A stretch of 64,000 nucleotides of DNA from assembly GCA_028023455.1 (NCBI GenBank), contig JAQFVV010006272.1:1630586-1694585 (forward strand). The letters are read 5' to 3'. The notes beneath the pieces are model-generated. The model made no database searches and had not been told where the DNA came from. It was given only the letters and a program-made list of their open reading frames with translations. Source of the DNA: Epiperipatus broadwayi (lineage: Eukaryota; Onychophora; Udeonychophora; Euonychophora; Peripatidae). Positions 22,681-33,440 of the stretch are shown here, in pieces. Made by a program: the position numbers and the translations under genes. The stretch's first letter is position 1. Every line of letters starts with the position of its first letter.

Positions 22681-25125
22681 TATATATTAATTTCAAGATA
22701 TATTTAATATTAAATTTAAAAAAATAAAATTTGTATTCAAAAAATAGAAATAAATTATTCATCATTAATTGCAACTTCTAAACAAGTATGACCATTGGCC
22801 ATTGTAATTCCAGAAAAATAAAAAAATAATGACAAAGAATAATAAAGAAATAGAATCAGAATTTCTGTCTATAGAATTAAAGAATGATGACAATATGATC
22901 GCTTAAAACAACTAAATATCATAGTTAATATAAAAAGATGAGCAACTTCAAACTTCTTCATGACAAAAATCAGAAACCAGACAATAATTATGAACATGAT
23001 AGCAATAGAAATATACTAGCTCTACCATTCAGTATTCCTTGATGACTCGAGATTGTAATAGATGGATCTATATATCTTGCCAGGCCTATTCTGTGGATTT
23101 ATACTACCCGGGTACAAAATTATATTGCCATCTTTCCAAAAAAATCACAATAATAATAAATTGAAATTTTCACATAATATAAAAATTTATTATAAAACAG
23201 ATTTGATGATTATTTTTATATTATATTACACTTTTAAAAAAGAAAAAATTAAATGCCACTTTCGTTTTTTAAGTTTTAACTTTAATTGCAATATATATCC
23301 TGTACATATGAGTTTGAATTATGAGATTGTTTTTATTTGATTTGATTTAAATTAAGGGTAACGTTAATTAATGAATCAGTCACTAGATGGTTTTCCACAT
23401 CAATTTTATAACAGAAATTTTTAACGTTTGTTAATTAGACTATAATATTAGCTGTATACATATGTATAATAAAAATGCTGACAAATGTCTCCAAATACAA
23501 TAAAGTTGTCTGTCTTGAATACAGTGTAGACACATAATCATAGACCTAGTCTAACTGATAAAACAATACAAATGTATAAATAAAACCTATAATAAAATAA
23601 ATTATCAGTTAACATCAGCAAAAATTTTTTTTAAATTATTGTTTTGATTATCAACTGATTTAATTTTTTTATTATGGTGAGTCATTTGTGTCGCCCCTAT
23701 AGTGGGCCACCTGGGTGAATGGGCCTCTACTAAAGACAATGAGTGAGCCCTTATTTCTTAGAAATATCAGTTTTCCTGATCAAACTCATACTTTGATTAT
23801 ATATTATCAGTAATTAATATTTTAGTATCTTTCATTGTACTTAAAATTTAGTGAGAGGTATACATCGATTGACTTATCTAGCTTGAGATTTACATGGTAA
23901 ATATCTTCTACTTATTCTAAAAGAATTGATAATGTCTAAAGTTAAAAAATCCAAAAGAATTCATGAAGATAAAATGAGTAAAACTAGTGGAACAAATTCC
24001 ATTAAAAAATAGATTTACATGAAATAAATCCCATTAAACAAAATAATTATATAATGGTGGAAAACGTGAAACAGTTAAGTGTCATTCGCCATATTGAATT
24101 TTTTTAAAAACTGACCTGAAATACAATTTTCACAATAACTTCAGTTTTAATAATGTTAGAGAAAAAAAAATTACATTGATAAACACTAGAAAAACTAAGG
24201 AAAACAGTAAGCATAAGATAAATAGTGATAACTATATAAAAAATAAGAAAAAAAAGATATTTTCACATCCAAAATAATTATTATTTTATTGTTTGTTCAT
24301 AATTTGGAATTTATCATTAACTAAAGTTCAAATTACATCTTCAGTGATAATTTCTTTGCATTCCTCACACAATTATCTTTAAAAACATATAAAATATGTC
24401 TTACCTGAGATAATCCATAGCTTCAGAACTTGCAGTAATAGGAAGATAAGAATTCTTCATTTATTTCTTGCATCCCAAAGTTGAAAATGTTCAAGACGTC
24501 TGGAAGAAAAAATGTTCTCTCTAATAAAAGATAAAAAAAAAAATTAGAATTTTATCATAATGTAAAAATAATAAAACAAGTGTAGATATTATTACTTACT
24601 TCTATAAATTATTTTGATTTTAGAATTTGGATAAACCAACCTTGTTCATAAACATCATCATACTGAATAATCATTGCCAATACAGAAAACAATTTACAAA
24701 TTTAGAATATGAGAAGTCAAAGATTACTAAAAAGGTTGTAAAGGCACATATTTATATATTAAAAAAATGTTTATATTCCACCTCTTTCAGGATATGTCTT
24801 CCAGAGAAGCATACCTTTTCATATTATCTAATATAAATATACAAAATATGAAATATTTCATATTATTCAATATTATTATTAATAAAAGATAAATCATTCC
24901 AGATCTTGTTTACCAATTGGCAAAAGTAATCAGTAAAACAAAACAATAAAAACTAAGTTAGTAAAACAAAAATAATAATAACTAAGCTGGTAATATTTAC
25001 TAAGGCAATGAACCTAAAGCATGTGCGGTTGAAAATGAGAAACAAAAATAATAAAAAACTAAGATTGTAAAACAAAAACAACAAAAACTGCAATCTCTCT
25101 GTGCATCTGATATACAGTTTTAAAA
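22681..25125. other. AT-rich non-coding stretch with degenerate repeats
   Basis: No gene seen. Around 24946-25090 there are about four loose copies of a unit like AACTAAGTTAGTAAAACAAA followed by an AATAATAA run. Composition is strongly biased and open frames are low-complexity. Confidence 0.45.
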
Positions 25126-25129
25126 TTAA

Positions 25130-25715
25130 CATTGCACTTTTCTATAGTAGGCCGAATTTTATAAATACTGTCAAATTTTACACTTTTTTTGTTCAAAATT
25201 TTTTTATTATATTGGAAAAATATGGGATTCTAATAGTAGGATCATTACTCCAAATGTCCTTCAATCGGAATACAGGGACCTTATATGAAATTCCCAATGT
25301 CATCCCAAAAAAGGCAGACAATTCCCATTCTGTCACATTTTTCCAACCGCGCATACATTTCTCCTTAGTGGCATATTTATTCGTTTCTTCAATAATTTTT
25401 ACACACATAACATATAAAAGAAATCTAAAATAGAGTACTCATCCACAGTTGAAAACTTCAAACCTGTCCTGTAGTAACATTCGAAGTCATATTAGAAGCA
25501 CTAGTTGAAGGGCCTGCTCTACTGCTATCCGTCTGGAACAACATCTGTATTTTTCTTCACCTTTTTGCTGGTAACGTGATTGCTTCTTCTTCTTTGGATG
25601 ATGATGTGAAGTATTCCTGTAGATCGCTGTATGTAATACTGTCATCGGAATCAAATAGTTTAGGAATTTCAAATTCGTCGAGACTAAAAGAATACATTTC
25701 TGAATCCATATCTGC
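25130..25715 (-). pseudogene. piggyBac transposase relic (N-terminal half)
   Basis: On the minus strand the coding start lies at 25711: MDSEMYSFSLDEFEIPKLF, an acidic N-terminus as usual in piggyBac transposases. It runs into DSDDSITYSDLQEYF and STSASNM before breaking near 25450. The next frame (25193-25408) reads VKIIEETNKYATKEKCMRGW, then TEWELSAFFGMTLGISY and DIWSNDPTIRIPYFSNIIK. This matches the start of the DDE_Tnp_1_7 domain, with conserved TN-YA, W-T--EL--F-G and the W motif. The catalytic aspartates further C-terminal are absent, so it is truncated near 25130 and carries frameshifts. Confidence 0.75.
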
Positions 25716-26374
25716 CGATTAATTTCTTTGCTTCATTTTGTCTCCATGAAATCTAAAAAACTGAAGAAAAATTAATAAAAATAATTGACCTTCCTCAGAA
25801 AAAAATTAATAAAAACTTTATTTTTTGTCGTAGAAAAAAAATGGCGACTACTTACAGAAAGTATAAAAAAAGCTGCAGAGAATTGTCATATTTATGCATG
25901 CGTAGTTCTTTTAGTTTTTCAGTAATTTTGAAAAGAAAATCAAAATTCAACGAATAACAATGATGGACAGATGGTCCACGTGAAACACCAAAGCAGTTAA
26001 GGTATGTAATACTGTCATCGGAATCAAATGGTTTAGGAATTTCAAATTCGTCGAGACTAAAAGAATACATTTCTGAATCCATATCTGCCGATTAATTTCT
26101 TTGCTTCATTTTGTCTCCATATAATCTAAAAAACTGAAGAAAAATTAATAAAAATAATTGACCTTCCTCAGAAAAAATTAATAAAAACTTTATTTTTTGT
26201 CATAGAAAAAAAATGGCGACTACTTACAGAAAGTATGAAAAAAGCTGCAGAGAATTGTCATATTTATGCATGCGTAGTCCTTTTAGTTTTTCAGTAATTT
26301 TGAAAAGAAAATCAAACTTCAACGAATAACAACGATGCATGGATGGTCCGCGCGAAACACCAAAGCAGTTAAGG
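25630..26374. repeat. 373-bp direct tandem duplication of the piggyBac 5' end
   Basis: Copy 1 is 25630-26002 and copy 2 is 26003-26374, differing at only a few positions. Each copy contains the transposase start (MDSEMYSFSLDEFEIPK on the minus strand; starts at 25711 and 26082) and about 290 bp upstream. In copy 2 the coding part runs into the repeat junction after DSDDSITY. The high identity suggests the duplication is younger than the decay of the rest. Confidence 0.85.
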
Positions 26375-26950
26375 AAAATTCTAAGCAACCCAGAAATTAT
26401 TTTCTCTAAAAAAAAAAATTGAAAAAGTATCAGACAGTATTAAAACAAATAAGTTAATATTAAAAAAAATAGTGAGATTTTACCTGAAATAAAGAACAAT
26501 TCAAAATTCAGAAACCGGTCCCATTTAGGGGGGACTACAAGTAAACAGAATGAAGTTGACAACACATTGTCTCTATAAAATTTAGATTTACCAAAAAAAA
26601 CTTGAAGCAAATGCAAATAACAAGATTGTTACTAAGGATAAAAATAAACAATTAGAAAAAAATGATAATCATATACATTTCATAAAGCTAAATGATAGTT
26701 TACTGGCAAATCGAAATTATTGTAAGATTATCAATTTTCAGTATTATAATTCAATCAAATAATAATAATAATGAGGAACATATCCTAAATAAGGGTGATC
26801 TTAATGAATAACTAAAAATATAAAATAATTGTAATTTAATTGAAACAATAAATCATACTGCTTTCTTCCCCACAAGAGGTTTTGTGTCTAGTGAATAGTA
26901 TAATAACACATAGAAAAAATTAGTTGAGAGCCTAATAAAAAGAGTACAAT
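26375..26950. other. AT-rich non-coding stretch
   Basis: No ORF of note. A CCATTTAGGGGGGACTACA patch near 26521 could be a decayed piggyBac-type terminus (it has a CCC-rich end on the minus strand), but no TTAA pairing was established. Confidence 0.35.
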
Positions 26951-26959
26951 GACATAAAG

Positions 26960-28148
26960 TTTATTATGTTACTAAAGAACCCAATCCTCTGGTTCATAGA
27001 AAAAAAACTAATCCTCTGTTTCATAGAAAAATAATGAATATCCCTCCAAGTTTTAATGAAGAATTTTTCGTACTGAAATAAATAGATATAATGGCGTCAT
27101 TAAAATGGGAAGGAAAATAACTCCTAATATTCTTTTTAAAATTCTATCCGATGTATGGAGAATAATACTTAAATTTTAAAAAAGGAATATCAAAAAAAAA
27201 AAAAATGCCTCATAAAGTTTTAAAGGATAAGATGCCCCTTTCAATCATATTAAAAGATAGAAATCCTCTCTGTTTAACATGTAAAGATAGAAATCCTCTC
27301 TGTTTAACATGTAATAGAGTGGGCGCAAAGCAATTAACTATGATGCTGGAAGCTGTGAAATGTGTAACAAAATTAATAGATGATCATTTATGTAGTGTTG
27401 AATAATGGTAAAACCTGGACTAGCATGGTTGCATCTCACACATAAGAGACACAAATTGGATGAAATTAATTTTGAAGTACAAAACATCAAGGAGACAAAT
27501 GAAAGATGTAATAAAAGTCCAAAATAATTTGAATGATAAAATATTGAGAAGACAATTAAAAAAGTGAATAATAATCCTAAATAATCAATCTCATATGTCT
27601 TAAATAGAACTAAGTTGGATGAGATGCTCAATGAATGGGGAAATGAGCATACTAGCAATAACAAAATAACTCATCTAATTGAAAATAAAAAAATAAAAAC
27701 AAAATAAAAAAGATTATATTAAATTTGATATCTAGTCTACTAGAAAGTCAAGAATGCAACAAGACACCTAGAAAAAAAAAACATCAAAATCAAAACAAAA
27801 CAAATAATTGAGAAAAAGCAAGAGTTGATGATTCAAAAAGTTAATGACAATGAACAAATATTAATACATACTGTTTTTAAAGATAAACTGGAAATTAGTT
27901 ATAAAAAACTTATAATCAAAAACTCATGAATAGAAGATTGAAAATAATGACATTAAATGCCAGAGGAATAAATGGTCCAAATAAAATAAATAAAATATTA
28001 TACTATATTAAGAAAATAAATGATATAATTATACTCAGCGAAAGAATGATAAATACTAATACATCCGCTTATATAACAAATTCCCTTGTTAAACACCACA
28101 TCGCCATATATAAACCTAATAATAGGTCAGCTCAAGGAGTAGAAATGT
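26960..28148 (+). pseudogene. LINE 5' half: ORF1 zinc-knuckle relic and start of AP endonuclease
   Basis: Broken ORF1 frames contain FFRTEINRYNGVIKMG near 27065 and then NPLCLTCNRVG near 27300 followed by CEMCNKIN, a CCHC-like knuckle with duplicated flanking words. ORF2 opens at 27926 as MNRRLKIMTLNARGINGPNK, then INKILYYIKKINDIIILSER. This is the N-terminal strand and helix of an apurinic-endonuclease domain, with the conserved 'TLNARG' Asn. The expected 'LQE' Glu appears as LSE in IIILSER. The frame continues to GVEMFI at about 28147, where it meets an opposite-strand LINE. Family knowledge: EN nicks the target DNA for target-primed reverse transcription. The ORF1 plus EN layout differs from the RTE-like copies elsewhere in the window. 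Confidence 0.65.
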
Positions 28149-29512
28149 TCATCATCACCAATCATTATCAATCCACTACAGGATTGTCTCTCTTCTGTGA
28201 TCTTTAGCTTCTCTTCTCCACGCTCACCCCTGCACACTTTCTTATTTCATCCATCTATCTCATATGTGGTCTCTTTCTGGGTCTTTTACAATCTCTTGAA
28301 ATCCAGTTTAAGATTTCAACTGTCCATCTATTATCATTGCTTCTAGCAAAATGTCACCCTAACTCAACTTCAATCTTTTAATTTTTTCAGTGAGGTCACT
28401 AACATGCTTGTTCTCTTACCCATATATTGCATTTTCTATCTCTTCTTGTTACTCCCAACATGCACCTCTCCATACTTCTTTGAATGGTCTGAAGTCTATT
28501 GCTCTTCTATTACGTGTCCATGTCTCAGATCCATAAGTAAAAACTGGTAAATACATTTATTTAAAACCTTTCTTTTCAAACACATAGGCATATTTCCTTT
28601 TAGTATCAAATTATTTCTACCAAAAGCACTCCAACTAAGTTTAATTATATGATTAATTTTATCCATGATGGTTCCATCTGTATTAATAATCTGACCAAGG
28701 TATTGGTAGCTGTTAACTTCTTCTAACTCATCATAATTCAATGTTTATTTTCATATTTTGAGAAAATCCATTAAACATTAGTCTTTTAAATATTTATCTT
28801 TAGTCCTACTATCATCTGATAACTCCTGCAATATTTCCCGCAGCTCTAAAGCATTATTTACAAAAACAACTACATCATCTGCAAAATCTAAAGAACTTAA
28901 ATAACCTCCAATTACTTTCATTACTTTAGCTTCCTATTTTTAACCACAAAATACTTCTTGCAACACTGCTGTAAAAAGTTTTGGCGATATGGAGTCACCC
29001 TGTATTACACCCTTCTCAATGTAGACTTTCCTGGTATCATTATGTAATTGAATTGTTGATGTTGCATTTTTATAAATATTCTTTAAAATATGCAATATTC
29101 TGGATCTACACCTTGATGATCCAATGCTTTATTCACTGAAGAAATGTTTATAGAATCAAATGCCTTTTCATAATCTACAAATCCAAAGCATAATGGCAAC
29201 TCATATTCATTTGTCCTTTCTATAACTTCTCTTAATATCTGGATATGATCTACTGTACTAAAACCACTTTTAAATCCAGCTTGTTCTCTTGGTTGATGAA
29301 AATCCAATGTTCTCTGTAGATGAGTTATAATTGCCTTGATAAAAATTTTGTATAAAACTGAATTACCTTGATAAAAATTTTGTATAAAACTGATAAAATG
29401 CTGATAGGTCTGTAATTTCTAATATCTTCTTTATCACCTTTCTTAAATATTAATACTGCATTCTTCCAATCATCTGGGTTTTGTGGCACCTGTTACATAG
29501 GTTAATTTTTTT
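28149..29512 (-). pseudogene. RTE-like LINE 3' half, 5'-truncated relic
   Basis: On the minus strand from 29512: [12 protein letters not shown], a short tandem duplication, then EQAGFKSGFSTVDHIQILRE and FVDYEKAFDSINISS (29083-29307). It continues through the FADD-type region near 28870 to YDELEEVNSYQYLGQIINTD (28740), GRNNLILKGNMPMCLKRK and the C-terminal RKRPH--WMDEIRKCAG block near 28260. The 3' end carries the tail ATTGGTGATGATGAAC at 28149. The sequence parallels the LINE at 47400-49800 throughout. Frameshifts and stops are frequent. It is inserted against the plus-strand endonuclease LINE; no target duplication could be identified. Confidence 0.8.
29330..29393. repeat. 32-bp tandem duplication inside LINE relic
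   Basis: ATTRCCTTGATAAAAATTTT plus GTATAAAACTGA occurs twice head to tail, disrupting the reverse-transcriptase frame between the DDWKN and EQAGF regions. Confidence 0.75.
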
Positions 29513-30395
29513 CCCAATTATGATGCTCCAATGTGAGCGCATAATTAAAACAGCTATATCCCCTGAACCCAGGTACAAATCACCTCATCTTGTTGGAATT
29601 TTTTATGTGTATATGTAAATTTTTTTTTGCCGCTTGTGGATACCCATATATGATGCTTCAATTAAAACACCCACATCCCTGTCTCCCAACATATTTTTTA
29701 TATTGTGTATAAATGTAAAAAAAAATTTCTCCCTGGAGCGGTACCCTCAGATTGTTATATATGTAAAACAATTTGTCGTTTTGTTTTCTACATGAGACTT
29801 GTAAATTGTTTGTCAACTTCAATTTAAAATTAACACATGGATATGGCTTGATAACAATTATATATATAATTTTTAATGCATATTGTAAATTATGAGGTCC
29901 ATTAATTCTTTATCAATTATATATCTATATCTCACTAATAACTGGTGCCTGAGTATGACTTAAATAGATTAGGGTCATCCTCATATAAATTCATTATCAG
30001 AGGGAGTAGTTCAAAGAACCCGCTAGTGTAATAAATTTTTTTTTGCATTTTGAAGATTTGGATTGGAATGAGAGAACACAAATTAAATTAGGCAAGATTA
30101 TCAAGAGATATGTTTTCTTGGAGTCAAAATTTTATACATGTGACAAATATTAGCAATCATTGGTTAATAAACTTTTCTAATGGTTTGGCAGATATATGAG
30201 GAACTGAGACATTTGGTAAGAAATTTTCTTTTATTATTAAATGTTTATGATAAATTATATGTTGATTAGTGGCATAGGTAAATAGGGCACTAAGGGCAAG
30301 AAAAGTTAAGTAGGGGTAGATTAAATGGCAAAGCAAAAGCAACTTTATAGACCATTATTCTTGTTGGGGAAATGGCAAAGGATTATTAGGATCAA
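29513..30395. other. Non-coding with a diverged direct repeat
   Basis: Two related segments of roughly 100 bases (about 29520-29635 and 29650-29735) both begin GATGCTYCAAT and end in a T- or A-rich run preceded by TGTATAWATGTAAA. No gene seen. Confidence 0.4.
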
Positions 30396-32020
30396 ATCAC
30401 AATGAGAGTGAATAATTCAGAGATTAAAGATAATAGCAAAAATTTTAGCATAGACCAGATGGACAGTAGCACAAAAGAGAAGACAGTGGGGGAAGTGAGG
30501 TTAATGAGGAAAATCAAAGGAAACTCAGGGTAAGAAAAGATGCTTAGCTTACAGAGAGAGAGATAGCTGAAGATAAATAGTAGTAGTGAAAAAGGTGAGG
30601 TAGAAGTAAGCACAAGCTGATACCCTGAGAGTGAGCCCATGGAGAGTCCAGTGTATTTCAGGGAGCTGTCTAAAATAATAGAGCAGGGGCCAGAAAAAAT
30701 GTAAATGTGGACATGAAGGAGATGTTTTAGGCCATGTTTAGAAAGATGGAGGAAGCAGAAGCTAGAGAACAAAATGTAGAGGAGGAAACAGAAGTTAGGA
30801 GAAGAAAGGCAAAAGTAGAAAGTGACAAAGAAATAATGAATTGTCTCCAAGACCTGAATCAAAAGACGGATACGAATGAACAGGACATGGCCAAAATGAG
30901 AAATAGCCTCAAAGCCCTAGACAAGAAAATGGAAGGGTTGCAGATAGATTGTCAAAAAATAGTGAAGAGATGCATGCTAAGTTTGATTCTTGGGAGATCA
31001 CATAAAGGAGACCACCAAGGCCATACAGACACTGAATGGGAAAATTGTATTGACCCAAGATAGATTATCCAAGCAGGAAACAGTCATCCAGAGCACAATA
31101 TCCCAAGTCCATAGTGGCTTAGAAAAGGAACAAAGGTGTTGGAAGGAGAAGGAAGATACCATCAATGAGAAGATGCATAAACAACTGTATGAGGTGAAAG
31201 AGAACCTTACCCAAGGAAACAAAGGAGCCACAAAGGAGAGGGCCAAGATAATCAAGGACTTCCATGGCCTAAAAAATAAAATGTCCAAGGTAGAAAAAAG
31301 TAATGGGGGGAACCTCAAAACTTCAGTCAGATATTGCAGGTCAGATCAAAATTTAGAAAGGAACCAAGGAACTCATATAGGTTAGTCAACCAGGCACATG
31401 TTGAAGGAGTGAGAAAGGTCAAGGATCCATGCAGGAGTCTTGGGATGATGACAGAAAGGTAAAAAGTGCCACGAGTCTTGCGATCATGGAATATGATCAA
31501 ACAGCTGACCAGAAAAAACTATGATCAATTCAAGTCATCAAGGCCAGAAATTCAAACCTGGTAGTACCTCTAGAACCAGTACCAAACCCTAAGATACATT
31601 TGGCTAAGTTCATACGGATCAAATTTGTTAAAGGGGATGTTGGTGAAAATCCAATGTCCACATCGAGAGCCAGCAAAATTTTTTTTTAGATTTCAGAAAA
31701 AATCCCAGTGGCAAACCAAGTTGTTCTCACCATACATTACTTGCAAGGGTACACCAGATCTTGGAGGGACTGTTATGATAATAAACCAAAAACCTTCAAA
31801 CAATATTTGGCATCTCTTTTGAAAATCATTTGAAGTGAGGAGTGTCAGGATGGCATCAACCACACCATTCTTAAAGTCATATGGGTCCATAACTAAAGAG
31901 ATTCATACATAATTTTTCATAAGGCAGGTGGCCCATCTGCAGTCATTAACAGCATTTAATTTCACTGACACACATATAATATGAGCCATATAGCAGAATA
32001 TCCCACCACATGTACAACAG

Positions 32021-32319
32021 TTGATGGTTGTTTGCCAAATCAGAATGATAGAGGAGATGGCTAGATTTCTGACCATTGATTAAATATCCATGTATAAGAA
32101 ACCCCCTGAAAAAATGTGCAAGGTGGATCAAGCAAGGTGCCAGGTGATAGCTGCAAAAGACTATCCACAGTCGATGGTTGTTTGCCAAATCAGAATGATA
32201 GAGGAGATGGCCAGATTTCTGACCATTGATTAAATATTCATGTATAAGAAACCCCCTGAAAAAATGTGCAGGGTGGATCAAGCAAGGTGCCAGGTGATAG
32301 CTGCAAAAGACTATCCACC
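32021..32319 (+). repeat. 150-bp in-frame tandem duplication across the gag zinc-knuckle region
   Basis: Copy 1 is 32021-32170 and copy 2 is 32171-32319, nearly identical, each starting TYGATGGTTGTTTGCCAAAT. The period of 150 bases equals 50 codons, so the frame was preserved at the time of duplication. Confidence 0.85.
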
Positions 32320-32401
32320 AAAAAAACTTCCAGAGTCCAAAATAAGAGGAACAAACTAGATCAAGATGCCAAATCAGGCACACTTACCATTTGAACCTAG
32401 G

Positions 32402-32617
32402 AATCAAACTGATTCGTAGATGAATCCAGAGACTAATATGCTGGTGACCATGGAAGTTGTAGCCACTTAACCTATGTAACAGGTGCAACAAAACCCAGAT
32501 GGTTGGAAGAATGCAGTATTAATATTTTAAAAAAGTGATAAAGAAGATATTAATCAAACCGATTCGTAGATGAATCCAGAGACTAATATGCTGGTGACCA
32601 TGGAAGTTGTAGCCACT
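32402..32617 (+). mobile_element. 84-bp LINE fragment flanked by a 66-bp direct repeat
   Basis: 32402-32467 and 32552-32617 are 66-bp near-identical copies of Gypsy-relic sequence. Between them, 32468-32551 begins TAACCTATGTAACAGGTGC and continues with GGTTGGAAGAATGCAGTATT and GATAAAGAAGATATT. This matches the reverse complement of the LINE relic at about 29425-29505 and the DDWKNA region at 48478. It is a tiny reverse-transcriptase gene fragment inserted into the Gypsy relic. Confidence 0.8.
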
Positions 32618-32956
32618 GTTCAGATTGGCACATGCCCTACAATGAGTTTCAAGGTTAGAAAATTAGAAGTGACTGCATTGTTTGATACCAATAGCCAGGT
32701 ATCATTCACATCAAAGAGGTGAATCTCAATATTGGAAGAAAGGGATCATTGCTGCTTAAATCTCCAGCAGATGTCACCCAAATGAGAATGGCTGATGGAA
32801 GAAAATGAAGACAGAAGACTATAGGGTCCACTTGGACTTTGAATGGGGACAAATGTCTCTAGACCACTAATTCTTGGTGATGAAGGGATTAAGATGTAGT
32901 CCTCAGTGCAGATTTTTTGAGACAGTATGGGTGTCAGATTGACTATGGGAAGTAAT

Positions 32957-33068
32957 TAAACTGAGAGAGTGCAAACTTCTCAAGCGCGTATGACTACTAA
33001 CAGCCAGTTTGCACTCTCTCAGTTTAATTTCAATACCAACCGCGCTTTATAAAATAATATTATTTACA
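32957..33068. mobile_element. 112-bp foldback insertion with 13-bp target duplication
   Basis: TATGGGAAGTAAT occurs at 32944-32956 and again at 33069-33081, bracketing 112 bases absent from the surrounding Gypsy reading. The insert, with three bases of the left duplication, forms a perfect inverted repeat of 23 bases: arm 32954-32976 (AATTAAACTGAGAGAGTGCA plus AAC) and arm 33007-33029, with a 30-base loop. The 3' end is AT-rich (TTTATAAAATAATATTATTT). It could be a small retroposed hairpin RNA or a foldback transposon. Confidence 0.7.
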
Positions 33069-33440
33069 TATGGGAAGTAATGTAATCTCGATAGGGAAAG
33101 AGCAATAAAAGGTTGGGGAACCAAACTCTCATCAGAACATTAGAGAAACAGAGCCCATCACAGAGACCCCACCTCAAGTGAAAGAAAAGAAAGATGAGTT
33201 AATCATTCCACCAGACATCAAGCATACAAGAAAATGAAAAAAAGGGGGAAGGAAATTAGTGATCAACTGTGGACATGGATCACACAGCCAATCAATAGGC
33301 ACATTAGGGATTATTATAAGATCTTCCTGCAGCACAAACACATAAGCATGATGGAGCCGAAGTACAGGAACACAGGGCTTTGGTCAAAAGATAAGGACAA
33401 TCTAGCCCTGCATTTAATCCAGGACCATATTAGACTTTCC

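Larger units (their letters stand above)
30400..33440 (+). pseudogene. Gypsy-like LTR retrotransposon gag/protease relic
   Basis: Plus-strand fragments in order. A long charged, coiled-coil-like gag segment lies at 30734-31385 (for example NQKTDTNEQDMAKMRNSLKA). A capsid-like part near 31620-31800 reads KGDVGENP and VANQVVLTIHYLQGY. A degraded zinc knuckle near 32260 reads CKVDQARCQVIAAKDYP with several ligands lost. An aspartic protease segment at about 32665-32720 reads VTALFDTNSQVSF, in which the catalytic DTG/DSG is DTN. Near 32905 comes DFLRQYGCQIDYG, typical of the protease C-terminal side in Gypsy-type elements. Many stops occur. No LTRs, primer-binding site or reverse transcriptase were seen. 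G+C is higher than in the flanks. Confidence 0.65.

Noticed and set aside
28149-29512. Twin-priming inversion of a single LINE with 26960-28148
   Set aside because: The inverted 5' part lies beyond the 3' terminus, not upstream of it, and the two halves look like different LINE types.
30392-30862. 156-codon minus-strand ORF
   Set aside because: Leu/Ser/Phe-rich shadow of the coiled-coil gag region on the opposite strand.
31946-32383. 145-codon minus-strand ORF with internal repeat
   Set aside because: The repeat is the 150-bp Gypsy duplication read backwards; shadow ORF.
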